Positions 11,083-24,699 of a DNA stretch of 64,000 bases are shown here, piece by piece. How positions within the stretch are numbered: position 1 is the stretch's first letter; every line of letters starts with the position of its first letter. Both the position numbers and the translations under genes were made by a program. Under the pieces are notes generated by a model. That model did not search any database and had not been told where the DNA came from. It saw only the letters and a program-made list of their open reading frames with translations. Origin of the DNA: Cephalopachus bancanus (Eukaryota > Chordata > Mammalia > Primates > Tarsiidae); assembly GCA_027257055.1 (NCBI GenBank), contig JAPVLO010000179.1:1860001-1924000 (forward strand), written 5' to 3'.

Positions 11083-12999
11083 TTATGCCATGACTTCATT
11101 ACATGTAAGAGAACTCTGGTTCTCTGAAAGGATTGATGCCCCAAGGCACCAGGCAGCCAATGACAGCCACTACAACAGAGCACCAAGGCCTATTCCCCAG
11201 CCAGCACTTCACCTCAGGTCCAATCTATGCTACTGTCCTTAGGGAGGTCATGGTAGTTTAGCAAGCTGGGAACTCTGTCCTACCATTCAAAATCTCCTAA
11301 CATTTACAGCAATGCAAAGGAAGACCATGCAGGCCAAATTCATGTGATGTTAGAAAACCCAAATCCCAGAAGAAAGAAAGAAAGCTGGCAAAAATATCTC
11401 AGGAACTCTAATAAAGGGCTATAGACTTATTTTTAGCTTTAAATGACATTAGCTAAAAAGTATACACTTCTAAGGAATGAACAAGCATGTGTAATCATTT
11501 AATAATAGTGCAAACATACCCTGGGGAAGAAAACAGGAATTATGAAGGGCATCCCAGATAGCTGACCTAGACATCTGCATCCACTGCCTCTGATCAGGAG
11601 ACCTTATGGGGCATACAAGGACTAGTCTGCACTTGCAGAGTTTTCCAGATGTTTCTGGAGTTGTCTCTTCTTATGACTGTTCTACTGGGAAAGGATACTC
11701 TTTCATCAGCTCTCTCCTACCCCATGCCCCACCCCTGTTCCCAGAGAGTTCTAAGGCTGTTTCAGAGTGGACAATACTACTCCAATTCTCCACCTCCCCC
11801 AAGACAGTTGTGGGCAATTGGACATGGTTGCTCAGTTCATCCTCAGGGTAGCTTAAGAAAGGCAAAAAATGGAAAAAAAAATCAGTGACTTTATCTCAAA
11901 GTTTAAGGGGGCTAAATGAAAAATCCAAAGAAAATCTGACTCCAGAGATACCCACAAACCAACTTCATTCAAGCTTCTCGGGGTTGAAAGAAAGCCAAGT
12001 ACATCCCTTTCTCCTTTTAGAGACCTCAAAACTCACTGACAATAATTCCAGAGATCAATATAGAGCTTCAAAGGAAAGGCAAAAAATATCAGATACCCTA
12101 TATAGTGGTTTTTTAATGTAACCTCACAGAAAAACAGGATTGTCTTTAACGTGGAACTCTGAGAATTTTTCATAAAAATGGAATGCAAAAAGTTAGTAGA
12201 AATCTCCTTTCTTCTGGACAAGCACTATGTAAATCAGTGTGAAGTCAGGAGTGTGCAGAAGCATGCTAGACTGAAATAAAACTTAAATCAGGAAAAAACT
12301 ATTCTTTTGTCTCTCTAGACTCTCATCCTCCCTTCCCCACGTCATCTCAATACTCTCAAGGTATTTCTATCCTGTCGTCTCTAAAACAGCCTATTCAAAA
12401 AGAAAGAGGGATGCATACTCCTTTGATGTGAATATCACTCGGTGTGATGCCTCTCCTAGGAGCGTTTGCCTTCCTGGCATCTTGTCTAACTAGGGAATGA
12501 AAGGCTTTAAGGTTTCACTCATTACTGCAACAGGTGGGAGAGAGATCCAGCAGAGCAGGAGGGTTCAATGCCCCTAAAAGGTCATCACACGGGCAGCTGG
12601 TAAGGCTAGAACCATAATAAGCTGGCTACTGCACTGCGCCCCCCCTCCACCCGCAGGTCATTCGGGATTAAATATCAGACAGCAGGGTAGAAGGAAATCA
12701 TGTTCAGTGTGGGGGCTTTGATATATGTAGGGAGGATGATCAGTGCTCTGGGGAAGGCAGAAGAGCAAGGAATGAACAGCTTACCTATGGCATCCAGGAC
12801 GCTTATTTTAGGAAAGTGACATCTTAGTACTCAGCAGGCAGTCGCTACTTGAAACTCAACAACTAAGAGCCTAGAGTGTATCACAGAGAAGGCCTCACAA
12901 CCCTGTCCTCTGCCAGATCTCCAGCACCCGCAAGAGTCATCTTTACTTCTTTGGAGGCAAGAGATGATTAGAGTTGTACTCAAGTGTTTAATTTCTTTA
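11083..12999. other. Intron stretch without recognised elements
   Basis: No gene or classifiable repeat seen. The open frames at 11606-12121 are short and unlike any known protein. Confidence 0.6.
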
Positions 13000-13004
13000 A
13001 CAAA

Positions 13005-13090
13005 TATCACGAATTGTGAGGCACAAAGAGGTTAAGTAATTTATCTGAGGTCACATATGAAGCCTGCATTCAAGATTTAAACCCCAAAAT
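13005..13090 (-). mobile_element. MIR SINE fragment
   Basis: The core AGAGGTTAAGTAATTTATCTGAGGTCAC is typical of the MIR reverse strand. Flanks are decayed. Confidence 0.75.
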
Positions 13091-13324
13091 ATGTCTCCCA
13101 AGTTTTAGTTCTGGCCTAGCCCTATGATAGGCTAGGTTGCCTCCCTTCACTAGGGAAGAGGCATGCAGAAGAGACAATTCAGCAAAGCCAAACACATCAA
13201 TCGTTCTTATCACAATTTATTAAGAGGTTTTTCCACTTGCAGTAAGTGAAGCAGAGAAATATCAACTGGCTGCAGTGAGACTTCCTGTAGTAAATACGCT
13301 TAAGATATCTCCATTCCTCATAGC

Positions 13325-13470
13325 TCCAAATCTTGGTTTATGCATCGTTAAAATGGTGGTAATAGCAGCATCTCCCTTTAGAAACTGGTGTGAAGGTTTA
13401 ATGAAGTAACAGCTGCAACATTGTGTCCCAGGTCTGGCACACAGTGAGTGCTGAATAAACTCAGCTCTTT
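13325..13470 (+). mobile_element. MIR SINE fragment
   Basis: Resembles the right half of MIR: AAAATGGTGGTAATAGCAG, then the GGTCTGGCACACAGTGAGTG block and CTGAATAAAC. Confidence 0.75.
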
Positions 13471-13499
13471 TTCTACTGTTCTGGAGGCATGTGTAAAGT

Positions 13500-16400
13500 T
13501 CACATGAAAACTTCGCAGGCAAAGCACCTAAGTGCCTACAAGCAGCAGAAGGGAAAGTCCGATAGGGTACAAGTAAAATTCAGGTAGTCACCGGACAAGC
13601 TGAGGAATCAGATGACCACCAATAAAGTGGTTTCCATCAAAACAGGAAAAGGGGAGTGAACAGAAAAACCAAGACAAAGATTTTTTAAAATCTGCTTTTC
13701 CGGGAATCTGGGAACGTGAAACGAACAACTGAGCTTCCTTCAGCATCTGTAAGGCAGAGCAAATAAAACAAAAGACATTCTCCTCTTCCATTCAGCCAAA
13801 GCCAGAGCCTGTGTCTGGAGAAAAAACTTATGAACTAGAAAGGTAATTAAGAGCGAGAGAGCCCGAGCAGCCTGGTTATCCTTTAAACAAATATAAACTT
13901 GCCAAATAATATAGAACCACCTTGCTCACCCCTACTAAGTAGGAACTGTAAAATATCCTCATACTCCACCAGCATGTGGTATATACAACTGTGTGCTTAT
14001 GGCATATATGGTATACAGAAGAATCTTAACCCTTGGATGAATTCAACAATTGAAAGTCGGCCATGAAAAAAACTTTTAAAATGCTTTTTACCTTCTCTGT
14101 TGACTTTAGAACCCACCCTGGGATAAGATACTCTTCAGTGGCATACCTGATTTCTGAGAGGGGGAGAAAAAGAAGCCAAGTCCCTGCTGTCCTTTCCCCA
14201 TCTGGCCCCACCCGTCCAAGATCAGAGTCTAAGATCAGAGTTCACCTGCATCCTCCAAGGCAAGCAGGCAATGGATCCCAGAAGCAGCCATGGTAAGATG
14301 CCTCTTCTTTCTGGAGCTACCCACATCCTAAACCACAGGTCCCTGGGGAACAAGGAATGGCAACTACTTGATTCCCCAGCTTTAAACTATTAGCCAGAAG
14401 AGTCTTCCTCCCAAATGCCCAACATAAGTTACTTGGTCCTCAGGAGTTTTAAAGATGGTTGCAGTCTTCAGTCCAGAAAGAAGACAGGTAGCAAAGTACA
14501 GAGCAGTCACCCTTTCTTCAATCTGGAAAGGGGCTCAGGATCACCTACCCCTCTCCATCCTGCCTGGCCCAGCAGACAGGGGAAAGAAATGGCTTCTTTG
14601 AGGAGGGTCCCAGAAGAGCTCCCTGTCTTCCCTATTTCCAGGCCCTGTTCATGCCCAGAAACACTTCTCAGGTTCCAAACTGCAAGCTTTCCCTGTCTAT
14701 TGTGCTCTGCATGGCTATCCTAGGGAAAGAACGAGACCCACACATCATCTAAGTATATGTCAGCTCTCAGTCTGCGTCCAAGCAGGTGAGGAGGACATGC
14801 CTGGAGAGCTGGGCTAGGAGGACCAGGCTTACACACAGCATACTTCTCCCTAAATCTCCACCACAAGCATCAGATTTGCAGGACCATGGCCAGTACCTCA
14901 CATTCTAAACAAAACTGAAGCTGTCCAGAACAGGTAACATCACAAAAGAGCTGTGTGTAGGTAACATCAACTCATCCCATACAACTGAAACTCCACAAAG
15001 TAACCAAAGAACTAATTCATAAAATAACCGAGAAGATTTGGCTTGATCCACTGCAAGAGCCTGAAAAGATGAGGTGATTTTCACCTTGCCTCCCCTATTT
15101 ATCTATTGCAGAAAAAAATGTCCATGTGCTGTGAACAAGAACTATGTGTTCTTTCCTAAAACTTTTTGCTATGAAGTATGCTACCAAACAGGGAGGGATG
15201 ACATTTCTGCTGATTTGAAAAAACGAAAGAGAGTAAGGGAAGAAAGGAAGGAGGGAGGGAGGGAAGGAGGGAGGGAGGGAGGAAAACAGAGTGATAAATA
15301 CAGCTACTGCCTTACACTTTATCACTGAAATTTTATATAAGCACAGCTTTTCTGCTGCACAGTATTTATTAGTGTTCTAGTGAGTAACACTGACTTAGAT
15401 GATCACATTAAAAAATTAATCTGTGTTGCACTGGAAGTTTTTCTCAATATTTCAAATAATACCAAAGTGTCAGCACCTAAAGTAAAAACTCAGAACTCTA
15501 TTTTGGGGGCCTATGATTGCTCTAATGTCACATAAAATGAAAATCACTGTGTGCTATCACTGAAAAATATGAGAGTGTTATAACTGTTTTATCATTACAT
15601 CTCAAACTAAATTAGAAGAAACTGCCCTCTTCCCACCAGCTGAAGTTCACCCTGGCAAGCTGTTGCACTCTCTCTGTATCTTCGTGGAAGTGAAGGTGGC
15701 ACCAGGTGAAAAGACACCTCCTGGACATCTTTCAGGAACGCTCTATGGCCCTTTTTGTGTATAGTTACTGTTAACTATGCATTACACAGGCTACAGATGT
15801 CAAAATAAAATTTAAAATCTGTTTGCTTCCTCCTACTGAGGAAACGCATTCCTACCATGTTAATAAATTCGGCATCACCATCAACACTTACCATTCCGGA
15901 AACAAACATTACTTGCAAATTTCCTCATGCAGCCTCTACAGTAGGACCCACTTCAGACTCATAAGTTGAAATGAGTATTTCCAGGTGCTACAACTAATGC
16001 CGAGACCTCATAGATGTTCCACACAAGAGAATCTCTATTTACTACATTTTAGCATGTAGCCCACAGGAATCAAGTTTTTGTCGGTAGTGTTTTACTTTGC
16101 TTTTTAACAGAGCAGCAGCTATGTTCAAACCTGTCATAAACCTCCAGCTTTACCTCTTGCATCTGGCATGTGGCCAAGCAGCCGCTGTGTCTCACTCTTA
16201 ACCCTCTGAATCCTAAATCTGTCTTCTGAGGTCCCAAATTTAGCATGGAGCCTTGCTTGGCATGAAAAGAATTGGAACAACACATTTGCAACCTGGATCA
16301 TTTTTCAGCTTCCAAAGAGAGACACAATTTTACCAAATATCAAATAAAAGAATAAATGGATCAGGCTCAATTCCCAGTAACTAGACTTAACAATACATCA

Positions 16401-17590
16401 AGTAAAAATCATTTCTTGTATGAAAAAAAAAAAAACCCCAGCATATCTGATGTAATGATTTTCTAAATAATTATGTTGACATCAAAAACCTATTCAGTGA
16501 CTGATCCTTGCTTCATAAAGAATGGGATTAGGGGGACGCAAGCACCCAGTGTTACTATAAACTAAAGCCAGTGTGTCAGATCTAAAAACCCTCTGAAAAT
16601 CCATTCTGGCCCAAGCACGTGTATGCTGCAAAGGCCAGGGTGCCGCACAGCAGCAGGAATCAATGCTCCATTGTGAATCGGACTTAGCAGACTCCACAGG
16701 CTACTGTGTGTTCTACAGTACGATCCCTGAAAGGCTAAAAATCACTAATTCTGAACCAGGAGAGCAGGAGGTTTGCCCATTTTAAAGCCAAAGCTACCAA
16801 CCGGCAGTTACAGAAAGAAGTTGCAGAAACAGAGAGAATCAGCAGGCCTCAGACAAACAAATAGTCCTGACAGCAAAGCAGAGAAGGAGAGGACCATCAG
16901 GGTCTGTCCACCAGACTCTCCCTGTAGAGGGCATCTAGCTTCACACAAATCCAACAGACCCCAGACCAAGTTACGAGAAAGAGCTAATGCCAGACAGCAA
17001 AGGCCTGGCAGATGCTAACAGGCAGGGGCCCTAAGCAAACACTAGCTTAACATCCAAATCAAACACACCCCAGAAAGACTCAAAATCAATCTCCTAAAAT
17101 GGTGTTGCAAGGTATTCTCAGGGTTTTGTGATGAATATCAAGAAAATAACTACAGCTAAACTCTAATTATGTATTTACCATAAAGCTAAATGATAGTATA
17201 AACAAAAATTACAAAAATGATTCCAAAGACATTGTTATTAGACATTTTCATAAATCTTTTTCTTCTAATATTTTTATGTCAATTATTGAAATATATATGT
17301 ATTTAAACTCACAGAAGCATTAGCAAGTTTTGTTTTTTTTTTTAATTATTCTAGCAAGTTTATTTTTATGGTACCATGATCACATTGCAATGGGAAATGG
17401 GACTAACTGAATAATAATATAATTTAATATTTATACAATATTTGTAGCTCATATAGTGTTTTTTATAAAAGCACAGCCACAATCAAATTTCCCAGATAAT
17501 CCACACATCTAATGTTAAACTCAACCTCATCCAACCAAGTCTTTATCCAAATTTTCTCACTGATCTTTTGAGTTCTGCCTTCCTATTAAT
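13500..17590. other. Intron stretch, only simple repeats recognised
   Basis: Apart from the purine tract at 15228-15285 and an A-run near 16423-16435, nothing is recognised. The open frames at 14026-14723 and 16070-16697 are short and look random. Confidence 0.55.
15228..15285. repeat. (GGGA/GGAA)n polypurine tract
   Basis: GAAAGGAAGGAGGGAGGGAG-type repeats, all purine on the plus strand over about 55 bp. Such mirror-like purine tracts can form triplex DNA and mutate as microsatellites. Confidence 0.9.
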
Positions 17591-17814
17591 TCCCCCTTTA
17601 TAGTCCTTGTACTGTGTGAGACAAAGTCAAGTTCATAGAGCTGTGACTAACTTGCCCATAGCCATACCACCAAGTTAATGGTAAAAACAAAGACACCAAA
17701 GCCCCTGCCCACTCCAGACTTGAGGCCACCTGTCTGGAGTCTTGATCATCTTCAAGAGCAAAGACTCTGAAGATGACTGCCAGGAGCTCGCTGCTGACTG
17801 CCACCAAATGGCCA

Positions 17815-17950
17815 AGTAGACCTTAGCAAGTTACTTAAGTATTCCATGCCTCAGACACCTCATCAGTTAGATAGGGATAATGGTGATACCCTTCTCTCAG
17901 TCCAGTATAAGTTGTTACATGTCATCGTACCTGGCACACCTAATGGCTCC
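17815..17950 (+). mobile_element. MIR SINE fragment
   Basis: GCAAGTTACTTAAGTATTCC, then CCTCAGACACCTCATCAG and CGTACCTGGCACAC follow the MIR plus-strand order. Confidence 0.75.
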
Positions 17951-18104
17951 AAAAACTAGTTTCTGTAGTTGTTACTCCTATCTCTTCCCCAAATAAGAAA
18001 AATTCCTAGCACTAACCAGATTATCAAAGTTAACTGACAAGATTAGCTTATGAAATTGGTATGATGCAACTAATATATGATAATGTAAACTACTGTTATT
18101 CAGA

Positions 18105-18570
18105 TGTAATAGGTTGAACAATGGCCACCCAAAGTCATCAACTCTCAAGCCCTGGAATTTGTAAAAATACTGCCTTACTTGGGAAAAGAGTCTTTATAGA
18201 TAAGATTAAGGATCTTAAAATGAGGAGACAATCCTGGATTAGGCAAGTAGGCACTAAATCCAATGACAAGGGGTCCTTAAAAGAGACTCACATCAGAGAA
18301 GAACTCCAGGGAAGACAGTGATGTGAATATAGAGGCAGAGACTGGAGTGATGCAGCTACAAGCCAAGGAATGCCATGGAACCTCAGCAGCCCCCAGGAAC
18401 TAGGAGAGACACGAATGGTCTATCTTTCAGGGCCTCAGGAGGGAGTGCAGCCCTACTGACATCTTGATTTCACACTTCTGGCCTCCAGAACTATAAGAGA
18501 ATAAATTTCTGTTGCTTTAAGCCACCAAGTTTGTGGTAATTTGTTACAGTAGCCCCAGGAAACAAATACA
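18105..18570 (+). mobile_element. MLT1-type LTR (ERVL-MaLR), solitary
   Basis: A single LTR of an old mammalian apparent-LTR retrotransposon. It begins TGTAATAGGTTGAACAATGG and ends with CCTCCAGAACTATAAGAGA, AATAAATTTCTGTTGC and GCCACCAAGTTTGTGG, the usual MLT1 3' block with polyadenylation signal. No internal retroviral sequence is attached. Confidence 0.85.
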
Positions 18571-19284
18571 CCGGGGGAAAAGTAGTGATTTATAGAGCAA
18601 GAAATAAAAGAGGAAAGAGAAATTTCCACAGCTAGGACTGTACTTCTTACAGAAACTGCCGGGGGGAGAAAAACCTAACGGAAACTTGAACTTGAGATCT
18701 GTGAAACTAATTAGAATCTGTGAAGTCTAGAAAAACAGTAATTTGAATACACAACCAGTTTTCTGTCTCCTAAAAGGTAGGCATGTGTTTCTCAGTGGAC
18801 CATTCCTTTTGCTCTGGGAAAGCCGCACCACTGGGCCAGATGCTGAAAGCCCTAACTCCAGTGACAAGGGTCTAACCAACAGGGGGGTTCTGGGGCTCAG
18901 TCATGCAGAAGAAGGTGGTCTTCAAAGGCTCGCAGTCTTTGGAGGACTGTTGTCTTCTCCAAATATGCATTCAAGTTCTGTGCTTCCCAAGAGGTGAGTT
19001 TGATATACTTTATAGCCACCAACTGCTGGGATCCGGTGACAATGAAGTCAGGAAATATATTTACAAGTCAAGTCAGTTCAATTCAGTCAACATCTGTGGG
19101 GCAGTCTGGGGAGTGAGTGGTGTGTTGGATGCTGGAAACAGAAGGAGAGACAAAGCTGCTGCCCTTCAGGTTTCTGTGTATGAGGAGCTCTGCAGGATGC
19201 TAGTGAAATGCCAACATAAGGGACCATAATGATGAACCTGGCTGGCCTTCGCTGCATGCTCACTTCCTTAGAGTCACTGTTTTA

Positions 19285-19480
19285 AGCCCTGGATATTTAC
19301 TAACTCATTTGCTCCTTGCAACAAACTGTGAGGTAGTCACTTTTCTCCTCACTCTGCACATAAGGCATGTGAGGCCCAGAGAGGTTAAGTAACTTCCCTT
19401 TTATCAGACAGCTAGAACAGGAGGAGCCAGCTTTCAAATCCAGATGGTTGGGCCCAAGTCCTGATCTTAACCTCTACAAT
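19285..19480 (-). mobile_element. MIR SINE
   Basis: Minus-strand MIR: CTAACTCATTTGCTCCTTGC at one end, then GAGGCCCAGAGAGGTTAAGT and the GACAGCTAGAACAGG block. Confidence 0.8.
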
Positions 19481-22200
19481 ACATGTGAAACCAGATAAGG
19501 GATTTGAGTAAAGCACTACAGCAGCTAAAAGAGCACTGACTTTATACCAAAGTAGTGTGCACTGTATGTAGAATAGTACGATGATGAAGTGACATGAGAT
19601 GAGACAAAACAAGACAGTGAAAGGTAGGAGTCAGTGGATGGATCCCATCTCAGCACCCAGACAAAAGAAAAAGGGTGAGAAGTAAAGGTTAAGTGTGCTT
19701 CAAGAGTAGCAAATGCATGGTGGAGGAGTCCCTGGCTTGGGAGGATGCCATGGGAAGGGGGGCCAAGAGCAGCTTTTGACCACAAACAGGGCTTTGCTTT
19801 CCCTTAAGAGAGCTTCACGTCACTTGGGTGGCTTTTTTACACAGCAGATTCTCCAGGGCCCCATGGCAGCCTCCACAGTTAAAAATGTTCACCATGATAC
19901 TGCACTTTAGCAAGCACCCCCCAGATGATCCTGTGAACCACAGGCTGGAGAAATTCTGCTGGGAGCATTGACAGATGTAAGGTAAAGAATTAAATGATGA
20001 GCACTGTTAGGAGCTTTGGCTGAGAGCAGAGGATGAGTTAGGGGTTACAGCAATGGTCCAGGCAAAAGATGGGAGCATCCCAATTTGACACTGGATTTTC
20101 CATACAGTACTTTTATTAAACTTGCTATTGTAGAGACTATTCAGACCTGCATTAATTGTCATGGTACAACCTACATTCTAACTTTAGCAGTTCAGCTGTG
20201 AATTACAAATTCAACCTAAGGGTATTGAGCCATTTTTTTATTTCAAGCTTAAAAACTGCCCTAAAGCAAGTTTAAAATATTTTAGCTATACCTTAAAACA
20301 TAAAATCCAATAGGCACATATTATTTTCTAATCAAGACTTCAAAGTTCTTTTTTTAAACTGCTCTTAACAATAACGTTTATAAACCTTAGTAGTAACTAA
20401 AGAATTGCCTCTTTTCAACAATAAATAGGTTAAACTCTTCTAATCTGGTTGAAGCCAAGAAATTCTAAACACTTGATTAAACTAATGCCACATAAAGCCA
20501 GAGTGTATTTAGGAATGGTAAAAATGAGAATGAGAAAGAATATCTTTATTTGGTCTAAAACATGATATTAATGTTTTAACATTTGTAAGGTTCTTCAAGG
20601 GTCTTCACAAGGAATACAAAGTTTATATCCTTTAGGAATGAGACTTTACTGCTATGGAAGTGGGTATAAATCACCTTAAATTGGCTACTGTACCAAGGGA
20701 CACACAGTTGCTTGTTTATGTTGCTTTAAAAAAAAAAAAAGTTCAAAACTGAATTCTCAGTCCAAAGAACCAGTCAACAAAAAGCAAACACTCAGATAAC
20801 AGCAATGTTTAGCAGAAAAGAAAAAAATCTAACATGAGGCAAAAGTTGAATAAGCAAAAAACACTTCTTCCAAGAAAGTGCTGACATCAACAATACTATT
20901 AATACAGCAAAGCTCAACTATGGTTGGAAGCCCTGTTATAAAAGGATGCCAGATTAGCAAGATTTTAATAAGAATGTTACTTACTTCTAGAAAATTCTGA
21001 GTACTTAACTTCTGTTCTGTATCCCAAAGAATTAGGCACTGAATTGAGCACACAGCAGATGATCAATAAACACGTGTAGACATGTTCAGTAGAGAAAGTT
21101 TAATGAATACCAAACATGGTTATCTTAACCTCAGAACTATGTTTTGTGTTCATTTCTATGAGTGTATGTATAATTTCAAATAGAATCACAAACACTTAAC
21201 TCAGATTTCAGCTATATAAACATAGGATCATAATTTTGAGCCACACTGTTTACTAGAAGATATTACTTAGCTATTGGCAATAAACATTTTGAATTTTGGA
21301 AAACCAAAGATGCTCTTGGGAGTTCTCGGCTTCAGAACAAGAAATGCCAACCAATATATATTTGGATTAAAATTTTAAAAAGAATTATATTTTGTTGTCG
21401 TTCCAAATAAGTAGAGTTTTTTTAAATAGGCCTTTGTTTTATTCAAGAATCTAAAGTATACTTAAAACACTAATTTCAAGAGAGCACTTTCTACACAGAC
21501 CATTTTTTGAAAATGCATTTTTGGAAATACAACACATTTTTATAATACAGTGTTCCAGTTCTGGAACATTTCACTATTTAGTAATACTAATACAAATTAT
21601 TTATAAATGTTCTGACACATGATCCTAAACTGCCCATATCTGGATAGTTTTAGGGAAGAATCTTTTCATCTATCCATTCCATTTTTATTCTCTTTGCAAA
21701 TCTTCATTCTCTTTCAAGTTCTCTCTCTGAAATCTTTGCAGGAAATCTAATGTTTACATACATCTAAACTAGCACTTTACATAAAATCTGTAATGCAGGC
21801 TATTGATGGACACCTGAGCTACATATCTAGGCCCACTGGACATGCCATATCCATTCTATGATTCACCTCCTTTCCTGCCTAATCAGCTTACTGTGGCTGA
21901 GTGGAATAGATGAAGGGAAGAGTATAGAAATTTCAGTGCCAAAACATGACTAGTGACAATGGCTAGCTACTTGTGTCTAATTTCATCTCACTCACATTTT
22001 CCCACTAAAATACAAAAAATTCCCATGCAGAAGACAGGATGGGTAAAGAAATGATTTGCATCCAAGTCTGAGACTGAGCAAATGGACAGGGAGAGAGCAT
22101 AAGAAAGAACAGCTCCTTCCAGTTCCACTTCACACCTGAAGACCTCCTGAGGTCTCCATGCAATTCAAGACCTCTACTGCTGATCATAAAAGTTGTCACT
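19480..22200. other. Intron stretch without classifiable elements
   Basis: AT-rich single-copy-looking sequence. A short L2/MIR-like tail may be present at 21030-21075 (GATCAATAAACACGTG). No gene seen. Confidence 0.55.
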
Positions 22201-22203
22201 CCC

Positions 22204-22207
<4 letters not shown>

Positions 22208-22243
<36 letters not shown>
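22208..22243. repeat. (CA)n microsatellite
   Basis: An uninterrupted run of about 18 CA units, likely length-polymorphic. Confidence 0.97.
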
Positions 22244-22248
<5 letters not shown>

Positions 22249-22427
22249 TCAGTTTATCTATGGTACGAAAATGCAAATGCTATGAATTAAAAGGTAAATT
22301 AAAAAAGAAGAAAAAATACTTTGAAGAGAAGGAAAGGAGTCAGTCACCTTTCTACAAAGAGTTTTGACAGAACAGTAAATCAGAAGATGACTCGGTAGGA
22401 GAAAAGCAAAGGCAAAGTCAATAAGCA

Positions 22428-23025
22428 CACCATGATCCCTCCTTAACTACTGGGGATGGGTTCCAAGACCCCCAGTGGATGTCTAACACTGCTGGGTAGT
22501 ACCAAACCCTATATGTACTATGTTTTTTCTTATATGCACATACCAATAAAAAAGTTTAATTTATAAACCAGGCACATTAAAAGAGATTAACAGCAATAAT
22601 CAATAAAATAGAATAATTTTAATAATATATTGTCTTTGAAGTATGTGAATATGGTCTTTCAAAATATGTTATTGTATTATCCTCATTCTTCTTATGATGA
22701 AGATGTAAGATGATAAAATGCCTATAGGATGAGATGAAGTGAAGTGAATAATGTAGGCACTACATATGAGGCAAATGGAAAATTCCAGGAAGAAAAGTAA
22801 ATTTGAAATTGCTCACTGTTCTGAGTGGCATGACGAAAAGTCACTCGGTCCTGCCGAGGACGTGATCCACATTGTCTACGGTCCCCATCCACTAGTCACT
22901 TAGTAGCCCTCTTGGTTCTCAGACCAACTGTCAAGCATCAGAGTGCACATGCTCAAGCCACTTCTATATTTTACATCATAATGCCCCAAAGCAAAACCAT
23001 GGATAAGGAGCACAACTGTACACAA
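22428..23025. mobile_element. Tigger-type (pogo) DNA transposon relic
   Basis: The segment CCAAGACCCCCAGTGGATG to GATGATAAAATGCC and GATGAGATGAAGTGAAGTG matches the end of a Tigger element as I remember it. The following part (AAATGGAAAATTCCAGGAAG, then CACTAGTCACTTAGTAGCC) resembles the other end, leading into ATGCCCCAAAGC, which looks like the decayed start of the transposase gene. The internal region is missing, so it is an internally deleted or rearranged copy. Confidence 0.6.
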
Positions 23026-23855
23026 ATGCAAAAAAAAAAATCTTACCAATATTTTTTCATTATATTTCCAAAGAAAACCATCTTGCGTCAAACAATTCAG
23101 CAAAGACTGAAAATTATTCTGGCGTGTCTTTGGAGGAGGGAATATAAATAGTATAACCTTTCTGGAGAGCAGTTTGTCAGACATCTACTAACACTCTTAG
23201 GGTGATTTATCCTATATAAATAATTAGGGATGTGCAAGCCTCAAATGGCTTCAACATAGAAGATGTACACAAATTCAAATACTCACAGATAAACAGCAGA
23301 GTGGGACAGAGACACAAAATGGGACCAGCAGTATTCATTATAATATCAATATGAAGATCATCATCTATTATTGATAGTAAACATATTAAAATACAGATAG
23401 AGTAACATTATTCTGAAATCTATGCCACCACTTTCTTCTTTTAATACAGTCACCCGAGACTTCACCATGTAATAAAATGCATTTGACATGCTGGGCCTCC
23501 CATTCAATGGTAAGTCTCCTAGGATGACATTATCATAAAGCAGTGTTACCAAACAACCTACATCTAATTACTGTCCCCCTAAAAGGTTTACCGTTAACTA
23601 TGCCAGAACAAAATCACTATTTGATAGGCATTCCCAACACTTAAGTAGCTAATAAAAAAGCCATTCCATCCTCGGGTCAATCTGTTTCATTACCTCGAGG
23701 TGCATTTTGCAGCCAATTCCTCCTCAGAGGCATATCAGGAAGGCACAGATGTTGCTTAGATTTTGATACTTACTGGGTCCCTTGCTGAGGTTTTCCTATA
23801 GCCAGAGTGGCTCCCTGGGTAATACCTGCTCCAAAATAGTCCAGTCATGGTTCTC
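23026..23855. other. Intron stretch, possible old repeat fragments, unclassified
   Basis: A GGGAATATAAATAGTATAAC block near 23139 resembles text found in old LINE-1 or DNA-transposon 3' regions, but I cannot assign it. The rest shows nothing clear. Confidence 0.4.
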
Positions 23856-23859
23856 ATGA

Positions 23860-24516
23860 TGGCTTCAAGGTAAATGGAAAAATAAAAATACTCCAGCCAA
23901 AAACCATTCCTGCCTTCAAAATGGTGGGGAGCTCAGGGATCACAACCAAGCCCTGTCTCAGCCTAAAAAGAATGGTTTATCCCCTGCTGACATCAAGCCT
24001 GGTGTATCACTAAAGGAGTCATTCCATTTTGAGAGTACTGCTATTGTGCCCACTGACAAAATTCAGTCCAGAGACGTGGGCTTTGAGGATGATCATTTAA
24101 AAGAAGCGGTTTTTTACCCTGCTAAGGATGCTGATTTCTGTCTCTAAATCAAATCAGTTATATATCATCTTTGCCTCCCCACAGAACTACCTTCACTGAA
24201 TTGTTTTCAAGTTATTCCTTCAATTTGGAGGTCAGAATTTTTAAAATAGCTGTACACATGCTGCTGCCACGTTGACAACAAAACTGTTAAAGAGCAGAAC
24301 ATCACCCACCCCATTACTCAATCTGCTGACATAAAACCCTGGGTGGAAACCTCACAGAAGCAACCAGGAAAATGGTTTCTCTCTGAGACAAAGACTTTCT
24401 GCATGTTCCTCTGCAAAACTGCAGGAGAGCTTAAAACCGTATCTCATGGTACTTTCTTTTTTACTCCAATGTTAGTAAGTTTCTTATCTTTTTATGACCG
24501 GCTTCAAATAAGTTAA
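23860..24516 (+). pseudogene. Unusually open frame, possible coding relic (unidentified)
   Basis: In the frame starting TGG at 23875 there are only two stops (TAA 24145, TAG 24247) before a third at 24514, about 213 codons in this AT-leaning sequence. The translation looks protein-like in composition, for example KNKNTPAKNHSCLQNGGE and SADIKPWVETSQKQPGKW. A double ATG at 23856-23861 lies one base out of frame with it. I do not recognise the protein. No poly-A tail or target duplication was found, so chance openness remains a real alternative. Confidence 0.22.
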
Positions 24517-24699
24517 ATGGAATGGATTTTATTTCTTCTATAAACTTGAATTTTTTTTTTTCTTTTTGCCAATCAAAAAATGTCTACTGCTTCCCTAGCA
24601 TCAACAGGAGCTTGATTGGGGAAGAGGGAGGGGTTACTTAATTCTATCATCAAGGAACTCTAATCCATTTAGTAAGAAGAATATTACTCCTAACCCAAG

